Positions 16,501-24,621 of a stretch of 64,000 nt of DNA are shown in pieces. The DNA is from Mesorhizobium sp. GTDB taxonomy: Bacteria > Pseudomonadota > Alphaproteobacteria > Rhizobiales > Rhizobiaceae. The position numbers were made by a program, and so were the translations under genes. The notes beneath the pieces were generated by a model. The model saw only the letters and a list, made by a program, of their open reading frames with translations. It did no database searches and had not been told where the DNA came from. The stretch is from assembly GCA_019635735.1 (NCBI GenBank), contig JAHBYX010000004.1, positions 1-64,000 on the forward strand, in the 5' to 3' direction. Every line of letters starts with the position of its first letter. Position 1 is the stretch's first letter.

Positions 16501-17675
16501 CAGGCAAGGCAAACCTGTCCGCCGATTTCTCCACCAGCGGGAAGTCGGTCGAGGCGATGGCTGCCTCGCTGTCGGGGACGGGCACGGCGGCGATTTCGGA
16601 GGTGAAGGTTCGCGGCATCAACCCGGCTGCGATGCCCGCCTTGATCGCGGAAGCCGACAGGATCGGCCGCGACATCAAGGAAGAAACCGTCGCGGCGTTC
16701 GCGCCGGGTATCGCGGGGGAGGGCGAGTTCGCCGGCGGCGATGCGGACCTCTCCTTCACGATCGCCGGCGGCGTGCTGCGCAGCTCGCCCCTGACATTGA
16801 CCTCGAAAGGCACGACATTGACCGCCGAGCTGCGCGCGGATCTGCCTGAATGGCAAATCGCGGCGAGCGGCGAGATCACCTATGACCCGGGAAACGAGGC
16901 GCTGGTCGGTTCGCAGCCATCGTTGAATTTCAGCCTGGAAGGCGCGCCGGGCGAAGCGGCGCTCGTCTTCGATGCGCAGCCGATGGCGCAGTTCCTGACG
17001 CAGCGGGCGCTGGAGATCGAACAGGCGCGCGTCGAGGCGATGCAGGCTGCGCTGCTGGAAAAGCAGCGGCTGCGGCGCGAGGTGCGCTACTACGCCATGC
17101 TCCAGCAGGTGCGCGCGGAGGCCGAAGCCGAGCGGCTGCGGCTCGAGGAGGAAGCGCGCCAGAAGGCGGAGGAGGAGGCACGCCTGCAGGCGGAGGCCGA
17201 AGCCAAAGCCAGGGCGGAGGAAGAGGAACGGCTGAGGGCCGAGGAAGAGGCGAAGCGGAAGGCCGCCGAGGCGGCGAAGGCGAAGGCGGATGCGGAAGCC
17301 AAGGCGCGCGCCGAAGAGGAGGCCCGCGCCAAGGCCGAGAGCGACGCCAAGGCAAGGGCGGCCGAGGAGGAGGCGGCGCGCGCCAAGGCCGAGGAGGAGC
17401 GCCGTCTCAAACTCGAGGAGGCTGCACGGCTGAAGGCGGCACAGGACGCGCAGGCCGCTGCCGAGGCCGCGGCGCGGGAGAAGGCGGCGACTGCGCAGGG
17501 CGAGGTCGCGGCGCCGCAAGGCGCGGCCGAACCGCTGGTCGATATGGCAGGCCGGCCGCCGCAAGGCGGCGAGGTGCGGCGGCCGCAGGCACCGGTCGGA
17601 ACCGAGCCGAAGCCGGCGCAGCCGGATGGGTTCTCGCTCGAACGTCTGTTCCGTTCGCTCGGCGGCGGCGGGTAG
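13587..17675 (+). CDS. giant AsmA-family envelope protein with coiled-coil tail
   Basis: 1362 aa if started at GTG 13587; a CTG at 13632 has a better ribosome site (GGGAG at 13621) and would leave the signal anchor LFVIFGGFVVLVLTAALVG at the very N-terminus. AsmA-type N-terminal domain (about 17-160, DWTSYRGDFEREASRILGR), long beta-rich central region and an AsmA-like C-terminal region. These proteins bridge the inner and outer membranes and help deliver phospholipids to the outer membrane. About residues 1160-1315 are an uninterrupted Ala/Glu/Lys/Arg-rich helix. Periplasmic, inner-membrane anchored. Confidence 0.85.
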   Translation: MVLVDCRALQRRENTLARLFVIFGGFVVLVLTAALVGPYFVDWTSYRGDFEREASRILGREVKVAGDASARILPFPSLTFTDVRVAGTDGEPALTAEEFSMDAELAPFLRGELLIFDMRLVRPKAVIRIGNDGAVDWAVRPKTPFDPSHVTIENLTVTEGAVRIEHAASGRTHQLTEINTGMTATTLAGPWRIIGSMRLDGALTDFDLSTGRVEETGAMRVRVRAKPQRYPFSVETDGTARLDGGAPKYEASFKLSAYDEEPALRGTDGATFTLNDPADASKGPPDYRMSGKLEFDHRRLAASEFIFETGPLEDPYTAEGRADLDLGGEPRFSIEATGAQFRFDDRVGDDARGGLTLEKRIAAIKSFVAALPKPSIPGSVEVNLPAVVAGDTTFRDVRLSAEPAQGGWTLKDFAVSMPGRTTLEADGFVATTEEDASYSGNMLLAVGQPSGFASWLSKDVDDAIRRLPRAGFSAKVDLASGRQVFDDLKLQLGEARFAGRLDSVTPEDAKPSLLLSLDGGELDVEGLAAFASLFVTDAGQARVEGRDLDLKVSAGPVSAGGLTAGRLETALRLKDGRLDIDKLTLTDVSGANLSATGAIDGFPAQPSGNLDAAIVADDLGPLAAVLGERYPDNRVAAALARRLSGLSELGRDARINLVATATQANGEPHYALSAGGTMGGGEFTLAYSATGSPFAPDRIDVDLTAENKDGAALLALYGLPTLPLVDAGPANTELTLKGVPDKGLETHGRLTGDTATAAFDGTVTVLPETVTAQGKAVIEGADLEPWLGAAGVTLPGMGLGIPAELAANLTLSPEHLKIGNLDGSIGEVALSGDLTATIANGVPHLAGNMATDFLPLDSALALVLGEGTLQGDGMAWANAPFPPRVSAPFTADLGLKAGAVGWGVETVATDASMQARLTSEGLAVSNLSAGLDDGRLSGLFEVKNNDGTGVLTGQATLSGVDVSQLPGAGALSGKANLSADFSTSGKSVEAMAASLSGTGTAAISEVKVRGINPAAMPALIAEADRIGRDIKEETVAAFAPGIAGEGEFAGGDADLSFTIAGGVLRSSPLTLTSKGTTLTAELRADLPEWQIAASGEITYDPGNEALVGSQPSLNFSLEGAPGEAALVFDAQPMAQFLTQRALEIEQARVEAMQAALLEKQRLRREVRYYAMLQQVRAEAEAERLRLEEEARQKAEEEARLQAEAEAKARAEEEERLRAEEEAKRKAAEAAKAKADAEAKARAEEEARAKAESDAKARAAEEEAARAKAEEERRLKLEEAARLKAAQDAQAAAEAAAREKAATAQGEVAAPQGAAEPLVDMAGRPPQGGEVRRPQAPVGTEPKPAQPDGFSLERLFRSLGGGG

Positions 17676-17700
17676 CGACGGGCGAACCTTCCCGCGCGCC

Positions 17701-18864
17701 TCAATGTTGTCGCGCAGATCGGGTGCGGGGCTTCGGATCGACCCGCGGCGGATCGTCGTCGACGCGCTTTGCCCAGATTTCCAGAAACAGCATCGTCACG
17801 GTCACCGCGAGAGGACCAAGGATGACACCCGGCGCGCCGAACAGGACGAGGCCGCCGATGATCGAGATGAAGGCGGGCACGGTGTGGAGCCTGAGCGTGT
17901 TGCCGACCAGGATGGGACGAAGCAGATTGTCGATTCCGCCGACGACGACCGCGCCCCACAAGGCGAGAATAATCGCCTTGGCCCAACTGCCGTCCAGCGC
18001 CAGCAGGATGGCGGCGGGTATCCAGACGACGAAAGCGCCGAGCACGGGAACCACCGACAGCAGGCCCATCACCAGGCCCCAGAGCAGCGGGCTCGGCAGC
18101 CCGAGTGCCCAGAACATCAGCCCGCCCAGGATTCCCTGCACGGCCGCGACCGCGAGCGTGCCGTAGACGGTGGCGTGAACGGTGTCGAACACGCGGCGGA
18201 AAAGCCGATCCGCTTCCGTCGGTGTCAGCGGCAGCCACGAATGGGTCATGGTCTCCGCGGCCCGACGGTCGCGGAGGAAATAGAAGAGCAGGTAGAAGGT
18301 GAGCACGATCTCGACGATCTGCAGCACCGATCCTCTGACGAAGCTCGCACCCATGTTGCTGAGCCAGGTGGCGACGCTGGCTGTCAGGGCCTGGAGATCG
18401 AGCTGCCGTTCGATCCAGGCGCCGATCGGCGCGAGGCTGGGGTAGGAATCGAGCAGCTTCTGGAGCTCCCCAGCCGCGAGACGCTTCTGCAGGGCTCCCG
18501 CGCCGCTGGCCGCCTCGTTGACGAGCCTTTCGACCACGAAGGCGGCCGGGACGGCAACGACGACCACGAGGACGACGACCGACACCATCGCGGCGACGGT
18601 CGGGTTGCGCAGCCGCGCCTCGATCCTGGCATGGACCGGCACGAAGAGGATCGCCAGCGCCAGGGCCCAGGTGATCGCGCCCAGGAACGGCCACACCATC
18701 AGGACGCAGATGGCTACGCCCGCGATCGCCGCCGCGGCCACGACATAGGGGCCAAGGCTCCCGCCCGGCTGACCTCGAGTTTTCTCGTTCACGGCGGCAC
18801 CCTCCGCGGTCACATCGCCCGACGACAGGAGCATATCTGCCGTCTCGACCGCAATGGCCGACAA
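17701..18864 (-). CDS. AI-2E family transporter (PerM/YdiK type)
   Basis: 387 aa membrane protein with about eight hydrophobic segments: paired helices at about 38-75, one at about 92-112, then a cytoplasmic helical region and a cluster from about 180 to 370 (VLTFYLLFYFLRDRR, GLVMGLLSVVPVLGAF, GGLVLFGAPGVILGPLAVT). The G-P-x-x-G element near the end is typical. Family members export AI-2 or act as Na+/H+ antiporters; substrate unknown here. Confidence 0.87.
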   Translation of the reverse strand: MSAIAVETADMLLSSGDVTAEGAAVNEKTRGQPGGSLGPYVVAAAAIAGVAICVLMVWPFLGAITWALALAILFVPVHARIEARLRNPTVAAMVSVVVLVVVVAVPAAFVVERLVNEAASGAGALQKRLAAGELQKLLDSYPSLAPIGAWIERQLDLQALTASVATWLSNMGASFVRGSVLQIVEIVLTFYLLFYFLRDRRAAETMTHSWLPLTPTEADRLFRRVFDTVHATVYGTLAVAAVQGILGGLMFWALGLPSPLLWGLVMGLLSVVPVLGAFVVWIPAAILLALDGSWAKAIILALWGAVVVGGIDNLLRPILVGNTLRLHTVPAFISIIGGLVLFGAPGVILGPLAVTVTMLFLEIWAKRVDDDPPRVDPKPRTRSARQH

Positions 18865-18933
18865 GGGCGGCCAGCCGCTCCCGTCCCTGTCCGGTCCGGC
18901 TCACTGCCTGCCGCCGACGTCCGCCTCCGGCCG

Positions 18934-19320
18934 TCAGAGCCCGTCGACAGCCTGCTTCAGGAGCTGGCGGACCTCGCCGGCGATCGGAGCGAGCCCGGGA
19001 TTGTCGACGCCCTGCATCGACGCGATCGGGTCCACCGCCGAGACTTCCACCCGACCCTTGCCGGTTTCCTGCAGGATGACGTTGCAGGGCAGCATCGTGC
19101 CGATCTTGTCCTCGGCCTGCAGCGCCTTGTAGGCAAAGCCCGGATTGCAGGCGCCGAGAATGACGTAGGGCCTGAAATCGACATCCAGCTTCTTCTTGAG
19201 GGTGGCGCTGACATCGATGGTCGTCAGCACGCCGAACCCCTTCGCGGCAAGCGCGGCGGTGACGTGTTCGATCGCCTTGTCCATCGGCAGGTCGATCGTC
19301 TTCGTGAAGTGGTAGCTCAC
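18934..19320 (-). CDS. DUF302 domain protein
   Basis: 128 aa. GTG start at 19320, preceded on its strand by GAAGGAGA. It has the DUF302 pattern: TKTIDLPMDKAIEHV, KGFGVLTTIDV, YVILGACNPGFAYKAL (with the conserved Cys) and MLPCNVILQE. The fold binds a ligand or metal through the cysteine region. It is 29 bases downstream of a Spy-like gene on the same strand, so probably the second gene of a two-gene envelope-stress operon. Confidence 0.85.
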   Translation of the reverse strand: MSYHFTKTIDLPMDKAIEHVTAALAAKGFGVLTTIDVSATLKKKLDVDFRPYVILGACNPGFAYKALQAEDKIGTMLPCNVILQETGKGRVEVSAVDPIASMQGVDNPGLAPIAGEVRQLLKQAVDGL

Positions 19321-19349
19321 GGGTGTCTCCTTCCTTCGGGCGGGTCTTG

Positions 19350-19883
19350 TCAGAACGCGCCGCAATCCCCGCCGATCAGATCGTCGGCCACGGCCTTCTG
19401 CTCGGCGGTGAGAACCGCATAGAGCCCCTCGGTCGCGGGCTTCAGCGCCTTCATCGATTCCAGCATCGCCTCCATCGCCGCGATCCGCGCGTCCATGCGC
19501 TCGGTCGCGCTGCCCTTCTGCATCGTCTCCACCATGCCCTGGTGGAGCCCCTGCATGGTCTCGACGCGGCCGGTGATCGCGGAGGCATAAGCGTCCCAGG
19601 CCGCTTTCTGTTCCTCGGTGATGGTCAGTTCGCCCTTGAGATAGGCGAGGCGGCCCTCGACCAGCGCGCCCATGCGCGGCTGGCGGCCCATCATGCCGCG
19701 GAACCAGCCGCCACGGTCACCCCAGCCGCCGGGACCCATCCCGCCTTGGCCCATCATGCCGACGGTGGGGCAGCCGCCTCCCATCATGCCCATCATGCCG
19801 TTCGGGCCCTGGGCGTGGGAGGGTGAAAGCGAAGCCGCGGCGAGCGCGAGCGCAAGCGCCGCGGATTTCGGGAAACGTGCCAT
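19350..19883 (-). CDS. Spy/CpxP-like periplasmic protein (LTxxQ)
   Basis: 177 aa. I start it at ATG 19883, which follows AAGGAGATTTCC; an upstream ATG at 19901 has no such site. Signal peptide to SHAQ, then a Met/Gly/Trp-rich segment (MMGMMGGGCPTVGMMG) that could bind copper or other soft metals. A helical domain follows with two LTxxQ-like motifs (LTITEEQKAAW and LTAEQKAV). It is the second Spy-like protein in the window and is paired with DUF302. Confidence 0.85.
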   Translation of the reverse strand: MARFPKSAALALALAAASLSPSHAQGPNGMMGMMGGGCPTVGMMGQGGMGPGGWGDRGGWFRGMMGRQPRMGALVEGRLAYLKGELTITEEQKAAWDAYASAITGRVETMQGLHQGMVETMQKGSATERMDARIAAMEAMLESMKALKPATEGLYAVLTAEQKAVADDLIGGDCGAF

Positions 19884-19962
19884 GGAAATCTCCTTCCGCA
19901 CCGGATCAGCCGGTCACTGAAGAATGATGGCGCCCGATATGGCGGAACGTCGCTGATCTGAA

Positions 19963-20235
19963 TCAATTGTGCGGGCGGCTGTCGTCCGAACGGAGAGCGA
20001 CTGGGTCGCGAGTCCCGCCCGAGGCAGCCTGGGCCTGGCGCAGCGCGTAGACCCGGAGCGCGGAGGAGAGGTTCGCGTCGCGGGGGCGCGATGCGTCAAC
20101 CTCGGCGACGAGCGCGGCGAAGCTGATGCCGCGCGCGGCGGCGATCAACTCGAGGGCGTCGTAGAATTCCTGCTCGACCGAGAAGCTGGTGCGGTGGCCG
20201 CGGATCGAGACCGACCGTTTGCGCACCGCGCTCAT
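19963..20235 (-). CDS. ribbon-helix-helix domain protein
   Basis: 90 aa. Starts at ATG 20235, overlapping the stop of the DUF4169 gene (ATGA). Residues 7-50 contain the RHH signature RSVSIRGHRTSFSVEQEFYDAL and RGISFAALVAEVD; the rest is a polar tail. In Hyphomicrobiales this protein commonly follows SspB and DUF4169. The target site is unknown. Confidence 0.82.
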   Translation of the reverse strand: MSAVRKRSVSIRGHRTSFSVEQEFYDALELIAAARGISFAALVAEVDASRPRDANLSSALRVYALRQAQAASGGTRDPVALRSDDSRPHN

Positions 20236-20429
20236 TTTCGGTCGTCGTCGCCCGGCCTCTCCAGCCGATGGCCGTCGAGAAGGGCTTCGCCGCGCTGGCG
20301 GGCGGCCTTCTCCTCGGCCTTTTCGGCCTTCGTGCGGCCGTGAAGGGCGCGATTGGCGGCGGCCTGAATGTCCTGAGCGGCGCGCGCCTTGCGCTTGCGG
20401 GCGAGCCTCAGATTGACGACCTCGCCCAT
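20232..20429 (-). CDS. DUF4169 small basic protein
   Basis: 65 aa, highly charged: MGEVVNLRLARKRKARA, then a helical AANRALHGRTKAEKA segment. It matches the short DUF4169 family conserved between SspB and an RHH protein in rhizobia. It lies 8 bases after the SspB stop and overlaps the next start by 4 bases, so the three are translationally coupled. Function unknown. Confidence 0.8.
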   Translation of the reverse strand: MGEVVNLRLARKRKARAAQDIQAAANRALHGRTKAEKAEEKAARQRGEALLDGHRLERPGDDDRK

Positions 20430-20437
20430 CGAAAGGG

Positions 20438-20992
20438 TTATTTCTTGCGGAAGGCGTCGAGTGAGACGACGTCGGCGCCCTTGCCGTCGCCGTCGGCGGC
20501 CTTGTCGGCGGCGGGCACCTTTTCGGCCACCGGCGCCGGCTTCTTCGGGGCCGGTTTCGGCGCGGGGCGGGGGACAGCCTGCGGCTTCTGCGCTTCCGGC
20601 GTCGGCAGGGGAGTGATTTCGCCGGCGGGCTCATCCGTGCGGACGTCGAACTCGAGCTCGAAGTTGACCGAGGGATCGTAGAAGCCGCGCACGGCCGCGA
20701 AGGGCACTTCAAGCTTTTCCGGCACGTCGGAGAAGGAGAGGCCGACCTCGAAGCCGGCATCGGTCACCTTCAGGTCCCAGTACTGATACTGGAGGACGAT
20801 GGTCATCTGCTCGGGATAGCGTTCCTTGAGCCGCGACGAGACGCGCACGCCGGGCGCGCCGGTCAGGAAGGTGATGAAGAAGTGGTGGTTACCGGGCAGG
20901 CCGGTCCGCTGCACTTCCTGCAGCACCTTGCGCATGACGCCGCGCAGGGCCTCCTGCGCGAGGATGTCGTAGCGGATGTGGTCTTCGGCCAT
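20438..20992 (-). CDS. sspB: SspB-family ClpXP adaptor
   Basis: 184 aa. The N-terminal about 120 residues form the SspB fold (MAEDHIRYDILAQEALRGV, HHFFITFLTGAPGV, PEQMTIVLQYQYWDL, VGLSFSDVPEKLEVPF). A Pro/Ala-rich linker follows, then a short C-terminal tail (VVSLDAFRKK) that in this family contacts the ClpX zinc-binding domain. It delivers ssrA-tagged substrates to ClpXP. The tmRNA gene itself lies about 170 bases upstream on the same strand, so tag synthesis and recognition are encoded side by side. Confidence 0.92.
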   Translation of the reverse strand: MAEDHIRYDILAQEALRGVMRKVLQEVQRTGLPGNHHFFITFLTGAPGVRVSSRLKERYPEQMTIVLQYQYWDLKVTDAGFEVGLSFSDVPEKLEVPFAAVRGFYDPSVNFELEFDVRTDEPAGEITPLPTPEAQKPQAVPRPAPKPAPKKPAPVAEKVPAADKAADGDGKGADVVSLDAFRKK

Positions 20993-21158
20993 CAGCCGTC
21001 TTTCCCCGATTCAATTCCGGTACCTTTAATGAACAGCCCGGCGGACGTAAACGGCATATGGCGGATTGCCATGACGAAGCGGCGAGATCGGCAATCACGT
21101 TCGCCGGAGGCAGGCACGCCACGGGCAAATGGACATTAACGGGATATGCAGGGAAGGT

Positions 21159-21473
21159 GGAGGTTTCTGTTGCCAGGTACCTCCGAACCCCGCCTGAAGG
21201 TGCTAACCCACAGGGCTTTATTCGAGACTATCGCACTGCTTACGCAGCGAGACGTGCCTCAGCATAGTTGTCGTTGGCAACTATAGGTTTGACCCGATAA
21301 CGGCGGTATCATGCCGGGCAAAAGTCCGATCTTTACACCTTCGTCGATCCTATTTCGCCCCCAGCAGAAACCGCCCTTTGTGCGCGGCGGCTTGTGGTGG
21401 AGGCGCCGGGTACCGCCCCCGGGTCCGAACGGCTTATTTCATCGGCAGTTTATCGCCATAGCCGGCAAGCCGG
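21159..21473 (-). ncRNA. ssrA: tmRNA, circularly permuted two-piece form
   Basis: On the minus strand the acceptor piece comes first: a T-arm region, then CGCCTCCACCA ending at 21395. A short intervening segment follows, and then the coding piece begins GGGGGCGAAATAGGATCGAC at 21362. GGGGGCG pairs with CGCCTCC over 7 bp, allowing one G-U. The tag reading frame encodes ANDNYAEARLAA followed by TAA, near 21280-21242. A hairpin with arms at 21184-21179 and 21164-21159 closes the 3' end. This order is the known alphaproteobacterial arrangement, processed into two RNAs. Outer ends are estimates. No protein gene lies between 20993 and 21568. Confidence 0.93.
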
Positions 21474-21480
21474 CACAGCG

Positions 21481-21509
21481 AATATAGGGGCGGGCGAGCG
21501 CGATTGGAA
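21481..21509 (-). promoter_or_regulatory. tmRNA promoter
   Basis: On the minus strand TTCCAA (21509-21504) and TATATT (21486-21481) are 17 bases apart, placing the transcript start near 21473, just before the acceptor-piece region. Confidence 0.5.
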
Positions 21510-21568
21510 GGGGTTTCGCGGAAGTCTGGCCCATGGGCGGCTCGTCGCGCGGATGTTAGGGATTGAGC

Positions 21569-22201
21569 ATGTATACGCCGCCCGCCTTTCGCGAAGACGA
21601 TCCGCTGGAACTGCGCCGGATGATGCGCGACGCGCGGCTGGCGACGCTGGTCACCGCCACGGCGCAGGGCCTGCAGGCGACACCGCTGCCGCTCTATCTC
21701 GTCGAGGGGGAAGGCGAGTTCGGGACCCTCTACGGCCATGTGGCCCGCGCCAATCCACAATGGAGCCTGGCGCCGACCGGCGAGGCGCTCGCAATCTTCA
21801 TGGGTCCCGATGCCTATGTGACCCCGTCCTGGTATGCGGCGAAGCAGGAAACCGGAAAGGTCGTGCCGACCTGGAACTACTCGGCCGTGCACGCCTATGG
21901 GCCGGTGGAATTCTTCGACGACCGGGAGCGGCTGCACGAGATCGTCTCGCGGCTGACCGATCTGCACGAGGCGGGCCGCCCCGATCGCTGGGCCGTCAGC
22001 GACGCGCCGGAAGGCTTTGTCCAGGCCCAGCTGAAGGGGATCATCGGGGTGCGTATGCCGATTACGCGGATCGAGGGTAAGCGCAAGCTCAGCCAGAACC
22101 GCAGCGAGGCGGATCGCCTCGGCGTCGCGCGAGGACTGGCGAAGAGCGAGCGCTGGTCGGAGCGCGAGGTCGGCCGGGCGATCCCGGTGCCTGATCGATA
22201 G
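21569..22201 (+). CDS. PaiB-family FMN-binding protein
   Basis: 210 aa, ATG at 21569 (MYTPPAFREDD, the usual PaiB start); an in-frame TTG at 21563 is less likely. Split-barrel flavin fold: LATLVTATAQGLQATPLPL, YGHVARANPQW, YVTPSWYAAK, VPTWNYSAVHAYG and the C-terminal EGKRKLSQNRSEADR. In Bacillus PaiB affects sporulation and protease genes; in proteobacteria it is an FMN-binding protein of unclear role. Confidence 0.88.
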   Translation: MYTPPAFREDDPLELRRMMRDARLATLVTATAQGLQATPLPLYLVEGEGEFGTLYGHVARANPQWSLAPTGEALAIFMGPDAYVTPSWYAAKQETGKVVPTWNYSAVHAYGPVEFFDDRERLHEIVSRLTDLHEAGRPDRWAVSDAPEGFVQAQLKGIIGVRMPITRIEGKRKLSQNRSEADRLGVARGLAKSERWSEREVGRAIPVPDR

Positions 22202-22288
22202 GCCGACGATCCCCGGAAATCGGGTCCGACCCGGTGGATATGAGCGGCGCGCCGTCGTATCCTGCGGCATCCAGAATCGGCGGCCTCG

Positions 22289-23083
22289 ATGAAGCAATAT
22301 CTCGACCTTCTCAGCCATGTGCTCGACACCGGCCTCGACCGCGGCGACCGCACCGGCACCGGCACGCGCGGCGTGTTCGGCTACCAGATGCGCTTCGACC
22401 TTGCGGACGGCTTTCCGGTCACCACGACCAAGAAGCTGCACCTGAAGTCGATCATCCACGAACTCTTGTGGTTCCTGAAGGGCGAGACCAACATCGCCTA
22501 TCTGCACGAGCACGGCGTGACGATCTGGGACGAGTGGGCCGACGAGAACGGCGACCTCGGCCCGGTCTACGGCGCGCAATGGCGGTCGTGGCCGGACGGC
22601 AAGGGCGGGACGATCGACCAGATTGCCAAGGTCGTCGAGCAGATCCGCAAGAACCCGAATTCGCGCCGGCTGATCGTCTCGGCCTGGAACCCGGCCGAGG
22701 TGGACGAGATGGCGCTGCCGCCCTGCCACTGCCTGTTCCAGTTCTACGTTTCGGACGGCAGGCTGTCGTGTCAGCTCTACCAGCGCTCGGCCGACATCTT
22801 CCTCGGCGTGCCGTTCAACATCGCCTCCTACGCGCTCCTGACGATGATGGTGGCGCAGGTGACGGGGCTGAAGCCCGGCGAGTTCGTGCATACGCTGGGC
22901 GACGCGCATCTCTACCAGAACCACTTCATGCAGGCGCGCCTGCAACTGACCCGCACACCGAAGCCGCTGCCGAAGATGTGGATCAATCCGGAGGTGACGG
23001 ATCTGTTCGCGTTCGTCTACGAGGATTTCCGGCTGGAGGGCTACGAGGCGGAGCCGAGCATCAAGGCGCCGATCGCGGTGTAG
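22289..23083 (+). CDS. thyA: thymidylate synthase
   Basis: 264 aa, the same length as the E. coli enzyme. It methylates dUMP to dTMP using methylene-tetrahydrofolate. Catalytic Cys146 lies in [12 protein letters not shown]; dUMP-binding residues are in [20 protein letters not shown] and HLYQNH. First of a three-gene run (thyA, DUF4424, folA) in which folA regenerates the folate that ThyA oxidises. Confidence 0.97.
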   Translation: MKQYLDLLSHVLDTGLDRGDRTGTGTRGVFGYQMRFDLADGFPVTTTKKLHLKSIIHELLWFLKGETNIAYLHEHGVTIWDEWADENGDLGPVYGAQWRSWPDGKGGTIDQIAKVVEQIRKNPNSRRLIVSAWNPAEVDEMALPPCHCLFQFYVSDGRLSCQLYQRSADIFLGVPFNIASYALLTMMVAQVTGLKPGEFVHTLGDAHLYQNHFMQARLQLTRTPKPLPKMWINPEVTDLFAFVYEDFRLEGYEAEPSIKAPIAV

Positions 23084-23107
23084 GGTCGAGAGAATCCGGA
23101 GCACATC

Positions 23108-24112
23108 ATGCGCACTCTGATCGCTGCCGCACTCGTGTCCGCCATGTCTTGCGCGCCAGCGCTTGCCAACGACACGACGGCACAGCTCGGCACCGGCGGG
23201 CTGATCTTCGTGCGCACCGATACTGTGGCGATGGAAAGCGAGGATCTCTACATCTCGCCGGAGGAGGTGCGGGTCGCCTACAAGTTCCGCAACATCTCCG
23301 AGGCCGACGTGGAAAGCGTCGTGGCGTTCCCCATGCCCGACATCGAGGCCAACCCTTATGCCAATGTCTCGATCCCCGACATGGCGTCCGACAACTTCCT
23401 CGATTTCACCGTGACGGTGGACGGCAAGCCGCTCGAGCCGACGCTCGACCAGCGGGCCTTCGCGGCGGAGGTCGACGTCACCGACGAGCTCAAGGCTGCC
23501 GGCATACCGCTGCTGCCCTTCGGCGAGGCGGCCGAAGAGGCGCTGGAGAAACTGCCGCCCGAGACGCGCGCCGACTGGATCTCGCGCGGCATCGTGATGA
23601 TCGATACCTACGATGTCGGCGAGGGGATGAAGGATCACACGATTCCCTTCTGGACACTGAAATCCACCTACTGGTGGAAGATGAGCTTTCCGAAAGGCCA
23701 GGAAATCGACGTCCGCCACACCTACAAGCCCAGCGTCGGCGCGACCGTGGGGCTGACCTTCGTCACCGACGGCGCGGTCGGCGGCGAGCAGCGCGACCTC
23801 TACCGGCGGAAATACTGCATGGACGGCGCCTTCGAGCGGGCGGTGCAGAACGCGGTCGACGCGGCGGAGGAGAACGTCACGCCCTACTACGAGAACTGGA
23901 TTTCCTACGTGCTCACCACCGGCGGCAACTGGGCAGCCAATATCGGAAAGTTCAAGCTGACCATCGACAAGGGCAAGGCGGATTCGCTCGTCAGCTTCTG
24001 CGGCGAAGGCGTGAAGAAGACGGGACCGACCACGTTCGAGATGACCGCTGAGGATTTCTATCCGCAGAAGGACATCGAGATCCTGATCCTCGAAAAGGCG
24101 CCGGCGCAGTAG
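23108..24112 (+). CDS. DUF4424 exported protein
   Basis: 334 aa. Signal peptide (MRTLIAAALVSAMSCAPALA). The mature protein has the DUF4424 pattern: DTTAQLGTGGLIF, MESEDLYISPEEVRVAYKFRN, VAFPMPDIE, and late YYENWISYVLTTGGNW. A WWKMSFPKGQ strand suggests a beta-sandwich. Periplasmic or secreted; role unknown. It sits 24 bases after thyA and 2 bases before folA, so it is almost certainly co-transcribed with both. Confidence 0.85.
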   Translation: MRTLIAAALVSAMSCAPALANDTTAQLGTGGLIFVRTDTVAMESEDLYISPEEVRVAYKFRNISEADVESVVAFPMPDIEANPYANVSIPDMASDNFLDFTVTVDGKPLEPTLDQRAFAAEVDVTDELKAAGIPLLPFGEAAEEALEKLPPETRADWISRGIVMIDTYDVGEGMKDHTIPFWTLKSTYWWKMSFPKGQEIDVRHTYKPSVGATVGLTFVTDGAVGGEQRDLYRRKYCMDGAFERAVQNAVDAAEENVTPYYENWISYVLTTGGNWAANIGKFKLTIDKGKADSLVSFCGEGVKKTGPTTFEMTAEDFYPQKDIEILILEKAPAQ

Positions 24113-24114
24113 GC

Positions 24115-24621
24115 ATGGAGATCGTCATCCACGCGGCCGTCGCCGAAAACGGCATCATCGGCACCGACGGCGGCTTGCCCTGGCGTCTGTCGAGCGACCT
24201 GAAACGCTTCAAGGCAGGCACGATGGGCCGCCCGATCATCATGGGCCGCAAGACCTTCGAGGGCATCGGCAAGCCGTTGCCGGGACGGCTCAACATCGTC
24301 GTCACGCGCGACCGCGGATGGTCGCGTGAGGGGGTCGAAGCAGTCGGCTCGCTGCAGGATGCGATCACGCTCGCCACCGTGAGGGGCCGGTGCATGGCCG
24401 GCGTCGAGGACATCGCGGTGATCGGCGGCGGCGAGATCTATGCACAGGCGATGCCGATCGCCGACCGGCTGTGCATCACCCACGTGCTCGCGGCGCCGGA
24501 AGGGGACACGACGTTCCCGCCGATCGATCCGGCCCTGTGGCAGGTGACGGAATGCGAGGATGTGCCGGCCGGGGAGCGCGACAGCCATGCGACGCGATAT
24601 TGCGTCTACGAGCGGAGATAG
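24115..24621 (+). CDS. folA: dihydrofolate reductase
   Basis: 168 aa. Reduces dihydrofolate to tetrahydrofolate with NADPH. Typical motifs are IHAAVAENGIIGTDGGLPWRL (active-site loop), DLKRFKAGTMGRPIIMGRKTFE, PLPGRLNIVVTRD and IAVIGGGEIYAQAM. Starts 2 bases after the DUF4424 stop. Confidence 0.96.
   Translation: MEIVIHAAVAENGIIGTDGGLPWRLSSDLKRFKAGTMGRPIIMGRKTFEGIGKPLPGRLNIVVTRDRGWSREGVEAVGSLQDAITLATVRGRCMAGVEDIAVIGGGEIYAQAMPIADRLCITHVLAAPEGDTTFPPIDPALWQVTECEDVPAGERDSHATRYCVYERR

Noticed and set aside
21058..21267. 69-codon open frame on the plus strand
   Set aside because: It overlaps the coding piece of the tmRNA on the opposite strand and has no ribosome site.
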